NCBI RefSeq assembly: GCF_030503435.1 | Contig: NZ_JAUKPO010000001.1 | Span: forward strand, 1,004,766-1,068,765 | Source: Rhodocytophaga aerolata | Lineage (GTDB): Bacteria > Bacteroidota > Bacteroidia > Cytophagales > 172606-1 | Direction: 5' to 3' | DNA length: 64,000 nt | Shown: piece by piece, positions 17,227 to 26,262 of the stretch | How the letters are laid out: the number at the start of each line of letters is the position of its first letter | Numbering within the stretch: the stretch's first letter is position 1 | Program-made: the position numbers and the translations under genes | The notes under the pieces: generated by a model | Seen by the model: the letters and a program-made list of their open reading frames with translations, nothing else | Told to the model about the DNA's origin: nothing | The model's database searches: none

Positions 17227-17907
17227 ATGGCAATTAAAATTATTGGAGCAGGTTTACCTCGAACCGGCACAAACACCCTCAAAGAGTCTTTGGAAAGACT
17301 TGGTTATCGGAAAACCTACCATATGAAGGAACTTCTGGTACGTCCGGAAAATCTTCATTATTGGTTAACACTGAAAGAAACTGGAAAAACTAACTGGGAT
17401 GAGCTTTATAAGGGCTATGAAGCAACCGTAGATTTTCCAGGATATCCCTGGTATAAAGAACATCTGGAACAATACCCGGATGCAAAAGTTATTCTTACGG
17501 TAAGGCCTTTTGAGAAATGGTACATCAGCATGCACAGCACAATTTGGCAGGCAGGCCCTCAAACAGTTCCTCAAAAATTAGCGATGATGGCCAAATTGCT
17601 TGTTAATCCACGTCTACGGAAGGTGATTAAATGCGTAAAATTTGCTAAAGGCACCATCTTTGGAGAGCATCTGCAAGGCAGATTTGGAGATAAAGCCTTC
17701 GCCGAGGAAGTTTTTAATCAGCACATTGAAAACGTGAAAGCCCATGTACCGGCCGATAAGTTACTTATTTACGATGTTACCGAAGGTTGGGAACCACTGT
17801 GTAAATTTTTGAATGCACCAGTACCCAATGAGCCTTTACCACACTTAAATAAGAAAGAGAATTTTAAAGGAATGCTAACAGAGCTGATGAAGGGGAATAT
17901 GGTATAA
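17227..17907 (+). CDS. P-loop sulfotransferase family protein
   Basis: This is a 226-residue cytoplasmic protein. The 5'-PSB loop is IIGAGLPRTGTNTLKESLER at the extreme N-terminus, where PAPS-binding sulfotransferases carry PxSGTT-like sequence. The 3'-phosphate segment is VILTVRPFEKWYISMHSTIW (about 77-96), with the conserved Arg and Ser. The shape is that of the short Sulfotransfer_4 (DUF6094/NAD-dependent-epimerase-linked) family often found in environmental bacteria and animals. The predicted reaction is transfer of a sulfuryl group from PAPS to an unknown hydroxyl. No PAPS-making genes are nearby. It is divergent from the ASST-like gene, so a shared control region is possible. Confidence 0.8.
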   Translation: MAIKIIGAGLPRTGTNTLKESLERLGYRKTYHMKELLVRPENLHYWLTLKETGKTNWDELYKGYEATVDFPGYPWYKEHLEQYPDAKVILTVRPFEKWYISMHSTIWQAGPQTVPQKLAMMAKLLVNPRLRKVIKCVKFAKGTIFGEHLQGRFGDKAFAEEVFNQHIENVKAHVPADKLLIYDVTEGWEPLCKFLNAPVPNEPLPHLNKKENFKGMLTELMKGNMV

Positions 17908-18188
17908 CATACGTATACAGCCCCGATAAAGCCAATTCTCCTTACACTTGTTGTTCGTTTTACTGTCCAAGAAGTTCTCTTATCATCTCTTTATGTATTA
18001 TTATTTGCTTACTGTAAGCCGTTAACAGTTGCTAAAATCAGCGGGGTGGAGGGGCAAGCTATTTTTACAAAAAAGAAATAACCTATCAAGCCTGAAACTA
18101 ACTAAATAGCTGGCTGCTTTCAAACGTGATAGGACATCTGTTAGTTTAGCTGTTTTCTACTCTCATCTTAGGCCCCCTATCCTTCCAT

Positions 18189-19373
18189 ATGAAAGTTAAA
18201 TCTATTGAAAGCAACAAATGGGAGTTGAAGCTTACCCTTCTCCTGGTTAGTAGCCTGACAATTATGTCAGTAATTACCATTTCTCCGGCACTGCCCCAGA
18301 TGGCCCAAGTGTTTTCATCCGTAGAGAACGCAGAGTTTCTGGTTAAGTTAGTATTAACCCTGCCTGCGCTACTAATTGCCCTGTTCTCCCCTATTACTGG
18401 CCGTTTGATCGACCGGCATGGCAGGCTACGTATTTTGTGGATGGCCCTTGTACTCTATGCCCTATCAGGATCAGCCGGATACTTCCTGAATAATCTGTAT
18501 CATATTCTTATCTCCAGAGCTTTGCTTGGTATGTCGGTAGGGATGTCTATGACGATTGTTATTACCCTGATAGCCGATTATTTTGAGGGAATAGAGCGGC
18601 AGCAGTTTGTAGGCCTCCAGATAGCATTTATGTCATTAGGAGGCATCCTGTTTATTGGCTTGGGTGGTATACTGGCAGACGCCGGATGGCAGTATCCTTT
18701 CCTCATCTATTTATTCTCTCTGGTAGTACTACCGCTTAGCATCAGGTATTTGTACGAACCATCAACCACCCAGAACAGTGCTTCGGGAAATGCGCAGGCA
18801 AAGGCTCCCTCCATTATCTGGCTGTTATTTTTCAATACCATGCTTATGTGGGTCATTTTCTTTTTAATCCCTGTTCAGATACCCTTTCACCTCAAAGCCA
18901 TAGGCATTGAAAAGAATTCGTTGATAGGTGCCGCTATTGCCATGAGTACGGCTTTTTCTGCCTTATCCTCTTTTTCCTATGCTAAACTAAAAAGCCGCTT
19001 TAGTTTTCTAGCTGTCTTTTCTATAGGATATCTGCTGATGGCCGCAGGATACATTTGCGTTGCCCTCTCTAACACGTATATGGTAGTTCTTGTGGGGATG
19101 ATGTTATCCGGACTAGGCATGGGGATGATGATCCCTAATACAAATATGTGGGTAATGACAATTGTTCCGCCCCAGATCAGAGGAAAAGAAATGGGTAAGC
19201 TTACCACCTTCTGGTTTCTGGGCCAGTTCTTGTCGCCGGTTATTATCTTTCCAGTTCTACAAATAGTATCTATTTCCTCTACCTTTATGCTGGCTTCTGG
19301 ATTTCTCTTCCTGATTTCGGTTGGCTTCTTTGTTTTAAGTATAAGCAAAACTGGAAAAGCGCTTACTCCCTGA
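18189..19373 (+). CDS. MFS transporter
   Basis: The 394-residue protein has about 12 membrane helices and no signal peptide. The MFS motif A between helices 2 and 3 is SPITGRLIDRHGRLRILWMA. The mirrored helix 8-9 loop carries YAKLKSRFSFLAVF. MVVLVGMMLSGLGMGMMIPN is the helix-10/11 stretch typical of drug:H+ antiporter-like members. It probably exports or imports a small molecule by proton exchange; the substrate is unknown. It stands alone, with 281 bp upstream and a 470-bp gap downstream containing two hairpin structures. Confidence 0.88.
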   Translation: MKVKSIESNKWELKLTLLLVSSLTIMSVITISPALPQMAQVFSSVENAEFLVKLVLTLPALLIALFSPITGRLIDRHGRLRILWMALVLYALSGSAGYFLNNLYHILISRALLGMSVGMSMTIVITLIADYFEGIERQQFVGLQIAFMSLGGILFIGLGGILADAGWQYPFLIYLFSLVVLPLSIRYLYEPSTTQNSASGNAQAKAPSIIWLLFFNTMLMWVIFFLIPVQIPFHLKAIGIEKNSLIGAAIAMSTAFSALSSFSYAKLKSRFSFLAVFSIGYLLMAAGYICVALSNTYMVVLVGMMLSGLGMGMMIPNTNMWVMTIVPPQIRGKEMGKLTTFWFLGQFLSPVIIFPVLQIVSISSTFMLASGFLFLISVGFFVLSISKTGKALTP

Positions 19374-19572
19374 CGAATCTATTCTTGCTCATCCATAACC
19401 TATCCGGATACTTGCCTGAAAAATTAATCTTACTGATTTTTTCTGCGATCGATAGATACTATCCTATTAAATTTCCAGCTGTTCTTTCCGGCATCCAGTC
19501 ACTACCATACTAATGGCAAAAAGTGTTTTAGCTGTTTACTATACCTTTTACAGTAGAGGATTACCCAAGTAG

Positions 19573-19605
19573 AAACCTGTTAGATTTTGAAAACTTAACA
19601 GGGTT
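19573..19605. repeat. CCTGTTAG palindrome, copy 1
   Basis: AAACCTGTTAGATTTT is followed by GAAAACTTAACAGGGTT, an imperfect member of the family whose best copies are at 33919 and 43455. It is intergenic. Confidence 0.7.
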
Positions 19606-19670
19606 GAGCATAAATCCTCAGAAATTATTTGCTAAAAGAACTATAGCTGAAAAAATAGCCATTCCAGCCT

Positions 19671-19711
19671 TACCAACAGCGGCGCATCTACGTAAAGCGC
19701 CGCTGTTGGTA
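19671..19711. terminator. GC-rich 15-bp hairpin, possible terminator
   Basis: The arms TACCAACAGCGGCGC and GCGCCGCTGTTGGTA are perfectly complementary around an 11-nt loop. No U-run follows on the plus strand and the MFS gene ended 300 bp earlier, so a structural RNA or protein-binding role is equally possible. Confidence 0.45.
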
Positions 19712-19843
19712 GATCAAAATAACTACTTAAATGTACATAGTGCATAGCTATTCTCAATCTGGAAGATTATTCTTATATTTCTTTTTTGTAATATAGATGT
19801 TGCATAACATGCACAAAACCGGAAGCAGCGGATAACGATATTA

Positions 19844-21103
19844 ATGGCAAGTGATTTTTCAGAAAAACACCTATACTATATGCAAACGCTTACAGCCTCT
19901 CCTGATTCAGCACCTATCATCAGCTCGGCTCCTCTTGTCCGTAGAATCACTTCTGTAGACGTATATAGGGGATTTGTCATGTTGCTGATGATGGCAGAAG
20001 TATTGAATTTCCGCCGGGTATCGGAAGCCTTGCCCGAAAGTAGCTTCTGGCGGTTTTTGTACTTCCATCAGGACCATGTGCCCTGGGTTGGTTGTTCGTT
20101 GCACGATCTTATTCAGCCCTCCTTCTCTTTTCTGGTGGGCGTAGCCTTGCCTTTTTCCATTGCCAGCCGGGTAGCTAAAGGAGCCACCTTTGCAAACCTG
20201 CTCAAGCATGCCGTTATCCGTTCTCTCATTTTAATTTTGCTGGGTATATTCCTGCGCTCGATGCACAGCACCCAAACCTATTTTACCTTTGAAGACACCT
20301 TAACCCAGATTGGCTTAGGATATACCTTTCTTTTTATACTGGGCTTTGCTTCGCAGCGGGTTCAACTGGCGGCATTGCTGGTAATTCTTACCGGTTATTG
20401 GCTGGCTTTTGCTTTATATCCCTTACCCGGGCCTGCGTTCGATTATGTGGCAGCTGGCGTAACACCTGACTGGGAACATAACCTAAAAGGCTTTGCAGCT
20501 CATTGGAATAAAAACACCAACCTGGCCTGGGCTTTCGACCAATGGTTTCTGAATCTGTTTCCCAGAGAAAATCCTTTTACTAACAATGGTGGCGGCTATG
20601 CGACGCTGAGTTTTATCCCTACGCTTGGCACCATGATTCTGGGTTTATTTGCCGGCAAAGCTCTAAAAGATACTACAGAAGCGAAAGCAAAAATCAGGTT
20701 CTTCCTCATTACCGGTGTTGCTTTACTTGTACTAGGTGTTATTCTGCATGTTAGCGGCGTAAATCCTATTGTAAAACGCATCTGGACACCTGCCTGGACG
20801 ATATTTAGCGGAGGTTGGTGCTTTTTGCTACTGGCTTTTTTCTATGGAATAATTGATGTCGCCAATTATAAGAAATGGTCATTTCCATTAATGGTAATCG
20901 GCATGAATTCAATTGCCGCCTATGTAATAGCTGATGGCTTAGGTGGATTTATTTCCAGTTCCTTGTACATTCACCTGGGCCAGAATTTTGATAAAGTGTT
21001 TGGAATACCGTATGCGACCCTGGTTAAAGGCAGCTTAGTTCTGCTAATAGAATTCTGGATTCTTTACTGGATGTATAAACGCAAGCTATTTATTAAGATT
21101 TAA
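19844..21103 (+). CDS. HGSNAT-like membrane acyltransferase (DUF5009)
   Basis: This 419-residue protein has about ten membrane helices and no signal peptide. The hallmark start (RRITSVDVYRGFVMLLMMAE) and the HxxW-like first loop (HQDHVPWVGCSLHDLIQPSF) place it with bacterial relatives of heparan-alpha-glucosaminide N-acetyltransferase. In that enzyme a membrane His carries acetyl groups from cytosolic acetyl-CoA to an amino sugar on the other side. FLVGVALPFSIASRVAKG and GGGYATLSFIPTLGTMILG are further family marks. Bacteroidota often place such genes in glycan-use loci, and here a CBM9-like gene follows after 51 bp. Start choice between ATG at 19844 and 19880 is uncertain. Substrate is inferred to be a glycan or glycoside. 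Confidence 0.8.
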   Translation: MASDFSEKHLYYMQTLTASPDSAPIISSAPLVRRITSVDVYRGFVMLLMMAEVLNFRRVSEALPESSFWRFLYFHQDHVPWVGCSLHDLIQPSFSFLVGVALPFSIASRVAKGATFANLLKHAVIRSLILILLGIFLRSMHSTQTYFTFEDTLTQIGLGYTFLFILGFASQRVQLAALLVILTGYWLAFALYPLPGPAFDYVAAGVTPDWEHNLKGFAAHWNKNTNLAWAFDQWFLNLFPRENPFTNNGGGYATLSFIPTLGTMILGLFAGKALKDTTEAKAKIRFFLITGVALLVLGVILHVSGVNPIVKRIWTPAWTIFSGGWCFLLLAFFYGIIDVANYKKWSFPLMVIGMNSIAAYVIADGLGGFISSSLYIHLGQNFDKVFGIPYATLVKGSLVLLIEFWILYWMYKRKLFIKI

Positions 21104-21154
21104 AAATCCGGTTACGTAAGCAGGATACCATTATTTTAACCATTTAATCCATCT

Positions 21155-21826
21155 ATGAACCTTCAAGTGAATACATCCGATACAGCAAACCCTTTAGAGA
21201 TTAGTTACCTGCCAAATAAAAATGCAGCGCTACAAGAAATTAACGACATGCTAAATGAACTTCCCCGGTACAAGATTGGAATAGCTTCCTGGCCGGAGTT
21301 TTCCTATCAACCAGAGGTACATTTCAGCGCTGCACACGACAACAAACATATTTTGCTAAAGTATTATGTACAGGAACAGTACCTGCAGGCTTTTTATAGG
21401 CAGACAAATGAATCGGTGTATAAAGATAGCTGTGTGGAATGTTTTATCAGCTGGGATGATACAGGCTATTACAATTTTGAATTTAATTGCCTGGGTACCT
21501 GTCTGGCCGCCTTTGGCCCCAATCGGGGTAACCGTAAAAGCCTGGATGCGGCTACAATAGCCAAAATACAAAGGCTTTCAGCCATCCATTCGGTTTTTAC
21601 CGGCAACCCGGCTGAGCCTGTCCACTGGACAATGACTATCAAAATTCCTCTGGAGGTATTCTCATCACATGATTTGCAAACACTTTCGCAAAAGAAAGCT
21701 ACGGCTAATTTCTACAAATGTGGCGATGCGCATCCACAGCCTCATTATCTCTCCTGGCAAAAAATTAATACACCTGCACCTGACTTTCACCGCCCAGAAT
21801 TTTTCGGAGAGATCCGTTTTGTATAA
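21155..21826 (+). CDS. CBM9-like carbohydrate-binding protein
   Basis: The 223-residue protein has no signal peptide. It shows the family-9-like immunoglobulin/jelly-roll pattern of bacterial CBM9 relatives: SWPEFSYQPEVHFSAAHDNK, ILLKYYVQEQY, DSCVECFISWDDTGYYNFEF, NCLGTCLAAFGPNRGNRKSL, WTMTIKIPLEVF and the closing RPEFFGEIRF. CBM9 modules bind sugar chain ends; standalone cytoplasmic versions are common in Bacteroidota and their role is unknown. It follows the HGSNAT-like gene with a 51-bp gap, so the two may be co-transcribed. Confidence 0.78.
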   Translation: MNLQVNTSDTANPLEISYLPNKNAALQEINDMLNELPRYKIGIASWPEFSYQPEVHFSAAHDNKHILLKYYVQEQYLQAFYRQTNESVYKDSCVECFISWDDTGYYNFEFNCLGTCLAAFGPNRGNRKSLDAATIAKIQRLSAIHSVFTGNPAEPVHWTMTIKIPLEVFSSHDLQTLSQKKATANFYKCGDAHPQPHYLSWQKINTPAPDFHRPEFFGEIRFV

Positions 21827-22191
21827 AAATTAATAGATTGTGTTTTAGCAACCTGTTAAAGTCCGTATATACTATTTTTCACCTGAGAAACAAATAGCTT
21901 TCAGGTAAATAATTCTTTTCTCATCTACAAAAATCCGTTTTGCATATCTCTTATCCGGCATTCTTATTCTTATCTTGCAGCTATCAATCAGTTGTTACTT
22001 TTAAATTACTAGTACTCAACTAATAGTTTATTTTTTAATTCGAAGTAAATTAATAGTAGGAATATTAAGAAAATGCCTGACTTATAAGATAAGCTAAAAC
22101 AACGAAGAATTTTTTCTTAGCCAGGTGTCTTATGCTTGATAAGGACTTCAGATTTCTATTTGTTTTTTCATCAGCCTATTTAGAACAACCT
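21827..22191. other. 365-bp gap upstream of the FecA-like receptor
   Basis: AT-rich. A weak hairpin (ACCTGA / TCAGGT) near 21880-21906 may end the CBM9 transcript. The remainder should contain the receptor promoter, but no clear Fur-type box or promoter was seen. Confidence 0.4.
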
Positions 22192-24381
22192 ATGAAAAAA
22201 TTATTTACCTTTTTATCCTTGTGCCTGTGTTGTTTAGGTGGGTATGCTCAACAAGAAGAAGACTCAATACAGACCAAAGAGCTACAAGAAGTAATGGTAA
22301 AAGGCTACCGGCAGAAACTACAAAATATTAGCCAGCTGCCATCCGTGCATCAAACCTATATTATGGCTGGTAAGAAACATGAAGTCATCAGCCTGCAGGA
22401 TTTGCCGGGTAATATTGCTGAAAAAACCGGAAGGCAGATTTTTGCCAAGATTCCCGGTGCTTTTGTCTATGATATGGATGGTTCGGGCAATCAACTGAAT
22501 ATTGCTACCCGGGGCCTGGACCCACACCGCAGCTGGGAGTATAATGTGCGGCAAAATGGCGTAATGACCAACTCAGATATTTATGGTTATCCTGCGAGCC
22601 ATTATAGCCCACCTATGGAAGCAGTGGAAAGCATAGAACTGGTGCGGGGAACGGCTTCCTTGCAATATGGTTCCCAGTTTGGTGGCATGATTAATTACGT
22701 ACTAAAGAAGCCAGATACAACAGGGGCCATCAGTTTTGAAAGTTTAAACTCAGTGGGTTCCTATGGCTTATTCAGTTCTTATAATGCCATCGGCGGAAAG
22801 GTGGGTAAATGGAGGTATTACACCTATTACCAAAAGCGGGTATCGGATGGTTACCGCCGGAATGCCAGCTCTGATAGTGATGCCCAATTCATAAATCTTA
22901 CCTATCAGGCAAATAAGAACCTGAGTATACGTGCTGAGGTAGGCCGGTCCACCTATTTGCACCGTATTGCCGGAGCCTTAACTGATAGCATGTTTTATGC
23001 CGATCCCAGGCAATCTACTCGTAGCCGCAATTATTTTAAACCCGAAATTTATGTTCCTTCCCTTTCCCTCAACTGGCACATAAAGCCTGCTACCCAGCTG
23101 CAATGGACCACTTCTGCGGTATTGGGTACTAGAAGTAGCGTGCAATACATCGGTTTTGCCACTCAGCCAGATATAATTGATCCGGTTACCAATGCTTACA
23201 AAAACAGGCAGGTAGATATTGACCAGTTTAATAGTTATACCTCTGAGTTGCGGATTAGTCATCAATATCGCCTGGGGAGTTTAACTAATGTACTTGCCAC
23301 TGGTGTACGCTATATCAACAATCACCTGCACCGGCAACAAGTGGGTAAAGGTACAACTGGAACAGATTTTGACCTTAGCCTGGTAGAAGCAGGCTTTGGC
23401 CGGGATTTACATTTTAAAACTGGCAACATTGCTTTGTTTGCAGAGAATTTATTTTTTCTGACAAGTAAATTTACGCTTTCTGCTGGCTTGCGGTATGAAT
23501 ATGGCAACAGCCGCATGAGTGGAGTTATTAGGTATTTAACACCCGATAACATACCCAATCAGATTAAGCATCAGTTCCCCCTGGCAGGTGGAAGTTTTGG
23601 CTATCAGCTTTCACCCGCTGCTAAACTATATGGCGGGTTTTCTCAGGCCTTCCGTCCGGTTATTTTTGCAGATATTATTCCCCCAACAGCTTTGGATAGA
23701 ATTGATCCTGATTTGGAAGATGCACGAGGGCATAATGCAGAAGTAGGTTTACAAGGAAACTGGGCAGGTAAAATCCAGTATGATATCAGTTTATTCCAGA
23801 TAAACTACCGGAACCGGATTGGTACCCTGATAGAAAACGATGAGAACGGCAATCTGTATGTGTATAAAACCAATGTCGGCAATACACTTACGAATGGTAT
23901 GGAGGTATTTGTACAAGGTAATCTCTATACGACACGTACTATACAACTTGCTTTGTTTACAGCCAGCTCCTATTTTAATGCCTTCTACACACAGGGCAAT
24001 GTAGTAGTGAACAATGAAAACCGTAGTGTAAAAAACAACAAACTGGAAGGAATACCGGAATGGATCAGCCGCAATGGAGTACAATTTGCCTATAAAACCT
24101 TATCTGCCAGTATACAATATAGCTATGTTTCAAAAAATTATGCCGATGCCTTGAACATAGCAGCCCCAAATGCAAGTGGTACGGTTGGCCTGGTGCCTGC
24201 CAATGGTGTATGGGATGTAAATGTAGCTTACCGCTTCAAGGGAAACTACCTGTTGAAAGCAGGTATGAACAACTTTACCAATAAGCAATACTTTACTAAA
24301 AGACCATCTATGTATCCCGGCCCGGGTATATGGAGTTCAGATGGCAGAAGCCTGGTAGTTACTTTTGGTATCTCTATTTAG
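22192..24381 (+). CDS. TonB-dependent receptor (FecA/siderophore-like)
   Basis: The ATG at 22192 gives 729 residues with a clean signal peptide (KKLFTFLSLCLCCLGGYAQ). An in-frame start 60 bp upstream would place this signal internally. A short N-terminal region with ELQEVMVKGY is the TonB-box-like stretch. The plug domain (about 60-190) follows with IPGAFVYDMDGSGNQLNIAT and VESIELVRGTASLQYGSQFG. The 22-strand barrel then closes with GMNNFTNKQYFTKRPSMYP. It lacks the CarboxypepD_reg domain of SusC-type receptors and fits the ferric-citrate/siderophore class. No periplasmic or ABC import genes adjoin it. Iron-chelate uptake is likely; the ligand is unknown. Confidence 0.9.
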   Translation: MKKLFTFLSLCLCCLGGYAQQEEDSIQTKELQEVMVKGYRQKLQNISQLPSVHQTYIMAGKKHEVISLQDLPGNIAEKTGRQIFAKIPGAFVYDMDGSGNQLNIATRGLDPHRSWEYNVRQNGVMTNSDIYGYPASHYSPPMEAVESIELVRGTASLQYGSQFGGMINYVLKKPDTTGAISFESLNSVGSYGLFSSYNAIGGKVGKWRYYTYYQKRVSDGYRRNASSDSDAQFINLTYQANKNLSIRAEVGRSTYLHRIAGALTDSMFYADPRQSTRSRNYFKPEIYVPSLSLNWHIKPATQLQWTTSAVLGTRSSVQYIGFATQPDIIDPVTNAYKNRQVDIDQFNSYTSELRISHQYRLGSLTNVLATGVRYINNHLHRQQVGKGTTGTDFDLSLVEAGFGRDLHFKTGNIALFAENLFFLTSKFTLSAGLRYEYGNSRMSGVIRYLTPDNIPNQIKHQFPLAGGSFGYQLSPAAKLYGGFSQAFRPVIFADIIPPTALDRIDPDLEDARGHNAEVGLQGNWAGKIQYDISLFQINYRNRIGTLIENDENGNLYVYKTNVGNTLTNGMEVFVQGNLYTTRTIQLALFTASSYFNAFYTQGNVVVNNENRSVKNNKLEGIPEWISRNGVQFAYKTLSASIQYSYVSKNYADALNIAAPNASGTVGLVPANGVWDVNVAYRFKGNYLLKAGMNNFTNKQYFTKRPSMYPGPGIWSSDGRSLVVTFGISI

Positions 24382-24602
24382 CCTATTATGTTAAATGAAG
24401 TGATATGCAGCATTATCCATTACAATTCATCCAAATTAGGTTATATTTTCTTTTAGCTTTTTTCCTGTAGTAACTGTTTTAAAAGTAGCCTCATTCCGCA
24501 TAATAAGACGTTGAAATAATAGCCCGTAAATCTCCTGATGTCCTGTCTGTTAGTATTTATTACAGGAAGAAATCCGAACAAATACTTATCACCGTATAAA
24601 TA

Positions 24603-24893
24603 ATGCTGGGCAACTTTGAGGATGATACAGATAAGGGCATGAAAACAACTACAAATTTTTACGGATTAGCTAATACAAGCCTGTTGCACGAATTAGAACA
24701 GAAACTGGATCAGCAAGCAATTCTGAGAATGACAAAATTGCACCAACGGCTCAAATACAAAAAGAGAAGTGAACTTGTCCGCATTAAAAAACAAATCCTC
24801 AGAAAATACAAACAATACAGCTATGCCGATTACTTATACGAAGCAGTATTGCTGGAAATAGAAATTTGTTTACATAAACTCAGCTGCCGGTAG
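24603..24893 (+). CDS. Small basic helical protein, unknown
   Basis: I do not recognise this 96-residue protein (84 residues if it starts at the ATG at 24639). It is helix-rich, with heptad-like stretches (LLHELEQKLDQQAILRMTKL) and many Lys/Arg (RLKYKKRSELVRIKKQILRK). It has no signal peptide or membrane segment. The composition suits a nucleic-acid- or protein-binding coiled coil. It stands alone on the plus strand and a terminator-like hairpin follows at 25023. Whether it is a real gene rests on its composition and the lack of competitors. Confidence 0.5.
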   Translation: MLGNFEDDTDKGMKTTTNFYGLANTSLLHELEQKLDQQAILRMTKLHQRLKYKKRSELVRIKKQILRKYKQYSYADYLYEAVLLEIEICLHKLSCR

Positions 24894-25022
24894 TAAGTAA
24901 TTCCTCTTATTTAGTACTTATACATAATTGAAAAATTGCGTATATCTTCAGTATGCCTCTCTACGTGTATAAGGATATATTCCAGTTTGTCAGGCTACTG
25001 ACAGGCTAGTTTCAATAAATAG

Positions 25023-25062
25023 TACCCGCAACGCATAGGTTTAGGTTTGGTGTTGGCGGGTA
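25023..25062 (+). terminator. Terminator between convergent genes
   Basis: TACCCGCAAC pairs with GTTGGCGGGTA (one bulge), followed by a T-rich run (TTATTTTTT) on the plus strand. It serves the 24603 gene and may also act on the convergent CHAP gene. Confidence 0.65.
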
Positions 25063-25103
25063 TTATTTTTTATCGACAAAAAGGAAGCACACAAGCAGGT
25101 GTT

Positions 25104-25856
25104 TTACTTATATTCCAAAAAGCCTTTCTTAATGGAGTTGATCTTCCGGTTTAGTTCTACTACCCCAATGCCATTTCTGGAGCCGCTGGTGTTAGAATTA
25201 CCTTCTATCGTATGAATAGTACCTCCGTTTACGCTGGTTACAATTCCGGTATGTCCCAACCCTCCGCCGTGATCCATGATAAAAACATGGCCAGGTTTTA
25301 TTAAAAAAGGGTTATTTACAGCATCGGCTCCTTTAATTCTTTTAGCATTTGCTTCATTCCACTGCTTAATACAGCCGCCTGTCCGCACCATCGGATTCGG
25401 CCTATCTAATTGTTTGCTGGCTTCATTAAAGCACCAGTAAACAAACGCCATACACCAGAAGAACCCTGGCCCCAATCCGACACTTTGCAGATACCGATCT
25501 ACCTGTGGGCCACGGTTACTGCCCAGGGGATCTTCCATAATACCGATCTGGCCTTTGGCTACTTCCAGCGTTCTGCTCAGCAGGGTATTTGGCGTTTCAT
25601 GCACATGTGGGATAGTCTCTTCCCCAAACAATACTTGCCAGCTAATAGCACCCAGTTTGCCATCTACCACCAGCGGATTGCCTTGCTGATCGCGGTTGAG
25701 GGACTGGAATAATTTAATACATTGAACCGTTTTGGGGCCGAATACACCAGTGCCTTGTAAGGGGCCAAAGTTCCGTTCATTTAATTTCTGCTGAATAGCT
25801 TTTACAATTTGAGTATCGGCCTCGCCTTGTTTAATAACTCTTCCGGGGTATTTCAT
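25104..25856 (-). CDS. Peptidoglycan-binding/CHAP amidase-like protein
   Basis: The protein has 250 residues and two domains. Residues about 12-78 form a PG_binding_1 module (QIVKAIQQKLNERNFGPLQG, LVVDGKLGAISWQVLFG). Residues about 95-240 form a CHAP/NlpC-like amidase with Cys135 in FFWCMAFVYWCF, His202 in GGGLGHTGIVTS and a third polar residue in TIEGNSN. Such enzymes cut amide bonds of peptidoglycan stem peptides. No classical signal peptide is visible, so it may be released by lysis or act on imported or neighbouring cell wall. Similar stand-alone proteins occur in many Cytophagales. It is monocistronic. Confidence 0.85.
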   Translation of the reverse strand: MKYPGRVIKQGEADTQIVKAIQQKLNERNFGPLQGTGVFGPKTVQCIKLFQSLNRDQQGNPLVVDGKLGAISWQVLFGEETIPHVHETPNTLLSRTLEVAKGQIGIMEDPLGSNRGPQVDRYLQSVGLGPGFFWCMAFVYWCFNEASKQLDRPNPMVRTGGCIKQWNEANAKRIKGADAVNNPFLIKPGHVFIMDHGGGLGHTGIVTSVNGGTIHTIEGNSNTSGSRNGIGVVELNRKINSIKKGFLEYK

Positions 25857-26262
25857 GTGGATAGGTAGTTTAGTTTATTGGTAGATACAATGGAGGACTG
25901 GCTACGGCACTAAATTTTCAGCGGCTTATTTTGTAGGTTTTAGTTTGCTTTAGCACGCTACCATATATGGCAGCAAACGCACAAAGTAAACATCCTTTGA
26001 AATGTAATCTGGTATGAGAAGTGTATATGCAGGATTCCGCTAGCTGGTGAAATAGGTAGCAAATAAGAAGGAAAGATAGAAGATTTTACCAGAAAAGAAA
26101 CAGGTAGCTAAAGTATTTTTACCTGCCTATGCAACGTAAATTTCAGAAATACTGCCCTGTAAAAGTAGCTTGAATAAGTGCAGGATTGTGCCCGTTGCAT
26201 CACCTGCCAACCTGTTGAAAAATCAGACAGTATAAAGAGTTTAGCCGACACCGTTTGCTCTA
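25857..26262. other. 406-bp gap, nothing recognised
   Basis: The gap separates two minus-strand genes (CHAP amidase and sensor kinase). No coding frame, strong hairpin or repeat was seen; it should hold the promoter of the CHAP gene. Confidence 0.4.

Larger units (their letters stand above)
19374..19843. other. 470-bp gap with two hairpin structures
   Basis: Between the MFS gene and the HGSNAT-like gene no coding frame of note is present. It contains one copy of the CCTGTTAG palindrome (19573-19605) and a 15-bp-stem hairpin (19671-19711). Confidence 0.6.

Noticed and set aside
22132-22191. Upstream in-frame start of the FecA-like receptor
   Set aside because: It would bury a clean signal peptide that begins at the ATG at 22192.
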